Of a stretch of 64,000 bases of DNA, positions 55,164 to 64,000 are shown piece by piece. The notes beneath the pieces were generated by a model. It made no database searches and was not told where the DNA came from. It saw only the letters and a list, made by a program, of their open reading frames with translations. Made by a program: the position numbers and the translations under genes. Numbering within the stretch: the stretch's first letter is position 1; each line of letters opens with the position of its first letter. Origin of the DNA: Acidobacteriota bacterium (GTDB lineage: Bacteria; Acidobacteriota; Thermoanaerobaculia; UBA5066; Gp7-AA6); contig DAHUXD010000003.1 in the NCBI GenBank assembly GCA_027307335.1, positions 167,740 to 231,739 on the forward strand, in the 5' to 3' direction.

Positions 55164-55937
55164 CTACGCCGGCTGAAAGATCGAGAAGCTCGCGCCCTGC
55201 GGGTCCTGGATCACCGCGAACCGGCCGACCTTCTCGATGTCCTTCGGGCCGAAGAGGACCGCGCCGCCGAGGGACTTCGCCCTGTCGGCCGACGCGTCGC
55301 AGCTCGTGACCATGAAGTAGACGCTCCAGTGCGGCGGGACGCCCCGCATCTCGGGCGGCATGGTCATGATGCCGCCGATCGGGGTGCCGCCTCGGGTGAT
55401 CTCGCTGTACTCGGGGTCCGGCTTGAGCCCCCAGTCGAAGACGCCCGTGTAGAAGCGGCCGGCCTTCTCGGCGTCGTTGGTCGAGAGCTCGAGCCAGCAG
55501 ATCGCGCCCGGCTCGCCGACGCGCTCGGCGCCGCTGTGCGTGCCCGGCTGCCAGACGGCGAGGGTCGCGCCGGTCGGGTCCTGCAGGATCGCCATCCGGC
55601 CGTAGTCCATGACGTCGAACGGATCGGCGCAGACCTTGCCGCCGAGGTCGCGCGTCCGCTTCGCGGCCTCGTCCGCGTTCGCGACCGTCACGTAGGCGAG
55701 CCAGAACGGCGGCGCGCCCTGGGCGCGCTGCTCCTGCATCATCGGGTAGAGCGCGCCGACGTCCTTTCCGCCGAGCTGCAGGCGCGTGTAGATGTCCTCG
55801 GGTCCGGGCCCCATGGGTCCGTCGACGAACGTCCACCCGAACAGTGCCGTGTAGAAGGCCTTGGCTGCCTTCGTGTCGGTCGAAGCGAGCTCGGCCCACG
55901 AGAAGGACCCGGGCGGATGCCGCGTCACCTCGGTCAT
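55164..55937 (-). CDS. VOC family protein, two glyoxalase-like domains
   Basis: GSFSWAELASTDTKAAKAFYTALFGWTF ... AICWLELSTNDAEKAGRFYTGVFDWGL ... FAVIQDPQGASFSIFQPA. Confidence 0.93.
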   Translation of the reverse strand: MTEVTRHPPGSFSWAELASTDTKAAKAFYTALFGWTFVDGPMGPGPEDIYTRLQLGGKDVGALYPMMQEQRAQGAPPFWLAYVTVANADEAAKRTRDLGGKVCADPFDVMDYGRMAILQDPTGATLAVWQPGTHSGAERVGEPGAICWLELSTNDAEKAGRFYTGVFDWGLKPDPEYSEITRGGTPIGGIMTMPPEMRGVPPHWSVYFMVTSCDASADRAKSLGGAVLFGPKDIEKVGRFAVIQDPQGASFSIFQPA

Positions 55938-56067
55938 GAAGCCTCCCTGGAACGGCGGAGAGCCCGCCCCTTCCCGTGTATTCGTAACACGGGCGGCCGA
56001 GGTTTTGCATGCAGGGCGCTGCTGGAGGAAGGCCTGAGTCGGCGCCGATGCTAGGATCGCGCGCCTC

Positions 56068-56871
56068 ATGGAGGGAGGAGCCTTGAAACTGCATCCTCGA
56101 TTGATCGTGATCGCGCTCCTGGCGGCCCCGTTGACCGCCCTGGCCCAAACCGCGGACTGTCCCTGCCCGGTCCCGCCGGGCCCTCCGCCGATCTGGTTCG
56201 GGAATGCGAACCTGTCCTTCCTCTCCACCTCGGGCAACACCGACACGACGTCGATCGGCGGCGGCCTCGAGTTGAACTACAACCCCAAGCCCTGGCTCTT
56301 CACGCTCAAGGGCGCGGCGCTGCACGCCGCCACCGACGGCGTCACGACCGCGGAGACGTTCACCGCATCGTTCAGGGCCTCGCGCGACCTGACCGAGCAC
56401 ATCGATGTCTTCGCCGGAGGCGGTTGGCTGCGCAACCAGTTCTCGGGCATCAATAACATCTGGAACTTCGACGGCGGCGCGGGCTACAAGATCCTGAACT
56501 CGGACACGCAATTCCTGCGTCTCGAGGGCGGCGTCGGGTATACCAGCGAGCAGGACATCGTCCTCGGACTCATCGCTCCCTACCGCAATTACGCGAACCT
56601 CCGAGCCGGCCTCGGCTACAAGTGGACCATCACCAAGACGGCGACGTTCACGAACGACTTCTCTTATCTTTACGACCTGTCGGATTCGAAGAACTGGTTC
56701 ATCACCGACAAGGCCGCCGTCACCGTATCGATCTCGAAGATCTTCGCGCTCCAGGCGTCCTGGACGCTGCTCTTCCGCAACGAGCCGCCCTTCAAGGATC
56801 CGGGGCCGCCCCCGGTGCGTTACGACCACACGGACACGGCGACCGCGGTGGGGCTCGTGGCGAAGTTCTAG
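56068..56871 (+). CDS. DUF481 outer-membrane beta-barrel-like protein
   Basis: ANLSFLSTSGNTDTTSIGGGLELNYNPKPWLFTLKG ... NWFITDKAAVTVSISKIFALQASWTLLFRNEPP. Confidence 0.88.
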   Translation: MEGGALKLHPRLIVIALLAAPLTALAQTADCPCPVPPGPPPIWFGNANLSFLSTSGNTDTTSIGGGLELNYNPKPWLFTLKGAALHAATDGVTTAETFTASFRASRDLTEHIDVFAGGGWLRNQFSGINNIWNFDGGAGYKILNSDTQFLRLEGGVGYTSEQDIVLGLIAPYRNYANLRAGLGYKWTITKTATFTNDFSYLYDLSDSKNWFITDKAAVTVSISKIFALQASWTLLFRNEPPFKDPGPPPVRYDHTDTATAVGLVAKF

Positions 56872-56926
56872 CGACTCGACGCGGAGCGCGCCGATCGCGG
56901 CGCGAGGCGCCGGAAGCGGCGGCGCA

Positions 56927-62777
<5,851 letters not shown>

Positions 62778-62857
62778 CGTTTGCCACCGGGAGTCTACTC
62801 CCCTTCCGCACGGACGAGGTTTGTCCGGCGATTGGGATAACAATTCGGGGCGATTCA

Positions 62858-64000
62858 TGCGACGGAAAAACGACCAGCCGCTGCTGCCGTTCGGCGAACC
62901 GCTCGACACGCGTCCGCCGGATCTCGACCTGCCGCCGCCCGACGGCTCGCCGCTGATCGGCGCGCTGGCCCGCGCCTGCGCGCGCGCTCCCCTGACGGAG
63001 AAGATCCTCGTCGCACCGTCTCTCTTCGTCGGCCACGCCCTCGTCGAGCGCCTGGCGCGCGAGGGGCATCCCTGGATGAACCTGCGGGTCGAGACGATCC
63101 GCTCCCTCGCCCTGCGTCTCGTGGAGGGAGACCTCGCCCGCGAGGGCCTCCGCGTGCTCTCCCGCGCCCAGGCGCTCGCGCTCGTCGAGCAGGCCTGCGG
63201 CGAGTTCCTGAAGGCGGACGGTTACTTCGCCGCGCTGCGCGACCGACCCGGGTTCCATCGGGCGCTCCAGCGCACCTTCGATGAGCTCCGCGACGCCGGG
63301 ATTCCGGCCGCGAACCTTCCCGCGAAGGCCTTTTCCGATCGGCGCAAGCGCGAGGAGCTTCGCGGGATCCTCGCGCGATACGAAGAGGCGCTCGCCGCGT
63401 CTTCGTGGATCGATCGGGCGGACGTGGCCCGGCGCGCCCTCGAGGCCTCCCGCTCGGGGCGCCGCCTTCCGGGCGAGGCCCTGTACCTCGCGCCCCGCGG
63501 ACTCGAGCACTCCGCGGTCGAGAGCGCCCTGCTCGCGGAGCTGTCCGGCGGCCGGCTCGAGACCCTCGAGACCGAGCCGGCGGACTCCTGGATCGCGAAG
63601 GCCGCGGGCGCTTCGCTCTTCCGCGCGACCGGAGAGGAGAACGAGATTCGCGAGGTGTTCCGGCGCGTGCTCTCGAGCCGGATCCCCTTAGACGAGGTCG
63701 AGATCGTCGCGACGGACTCGCGGCTCTACGCGGCCCTCGCATGGGAGCTCTCGCGCGAGCACGGCCTCCCCTGCACGTTCTCGGACGGCGTCGGCGCCGC
63801 GTTCACGCGCCCTGGTCAGTCGGCCCTCGCCTTCCTCGACTGGATCGCCGACGGTTTCGGCGCGGACTCGCTCCGTCGGGTCCTCGCCTCGGGAGCCCTG
63901 ACGCTCGCTCGCCTGCCCGGCGGCGGCCCCGACGCGCCCGGCGCCCGCGCCGCCGGCCGCGCCCTCCGTGAGGCGCGCATCGGCTGGGGCGCCGCGCGGC
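62858..64000 (+). CDS. AddB/RexB-like nuclease-helicase subunit (PD-(D/E)XK family), N-terminal part, runs off window end
   Basis: ATG at 62858: MRRKNDQPLLPFGEPLDTRPPDLDLPPPDGSPLIGALARACARAPLTEKILVAPSLFVGHALVERLAREGHPWMNLRVETIRSLALRLVEGDLAREGLRVLSRAQALALVEQACGEFL...; open frame to the window end. Confidence 0.75.

Overview
64-kb window of a high-GC bacterial chromosome. Gene content suggests a diderm, possibly Acidobacteriota/Thermoanaerobaculia-like; that placement is inference only. I support about 43 protein-coding genes. Housekeeping content: a dcw segment (mraZ-rsmH-ftsL-ftsI), mfd, a surA-like PPIase, a cysteine desulfurase, cysK, menG/ubiE, ettA, and thiC with a TPP riboswitch. The accessory theme is a set of six large secreted proteins, all ending in three cysteine-containing SLH-like repeats. 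Their N-termini differ: three beta-helix/IPT proteins, one beta-helix/Ig protein, a subtilisin and a GH44 glycosidase. Next to them sit two genes carrying three copies of a secreted domain I cannot name ('GYFWFF..NVELxVKVLD..IN..FWVF'). The 18 SLH repeats contain two cysteine pairs that are each present or absent as a pair, which suggests disulfide-stapled surface anchoring. Other points of interest: four 10-bp-phased MraZ boxes at the mraZ promoter, a putative sigma54 promoter with an upstream palindrome, a double ThyX protein with split motifs, and several families of palindromic or tandem repeats. Some of these repeats are translated inside genes (ftsL tail, MBL-protein tail, UbiE insertion). 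No rRNA, tRNA, CRISPR array, phage or transposase was recognised. Most very long ORFs in the track opposite the listed genes are high-GC antisense artefacts.
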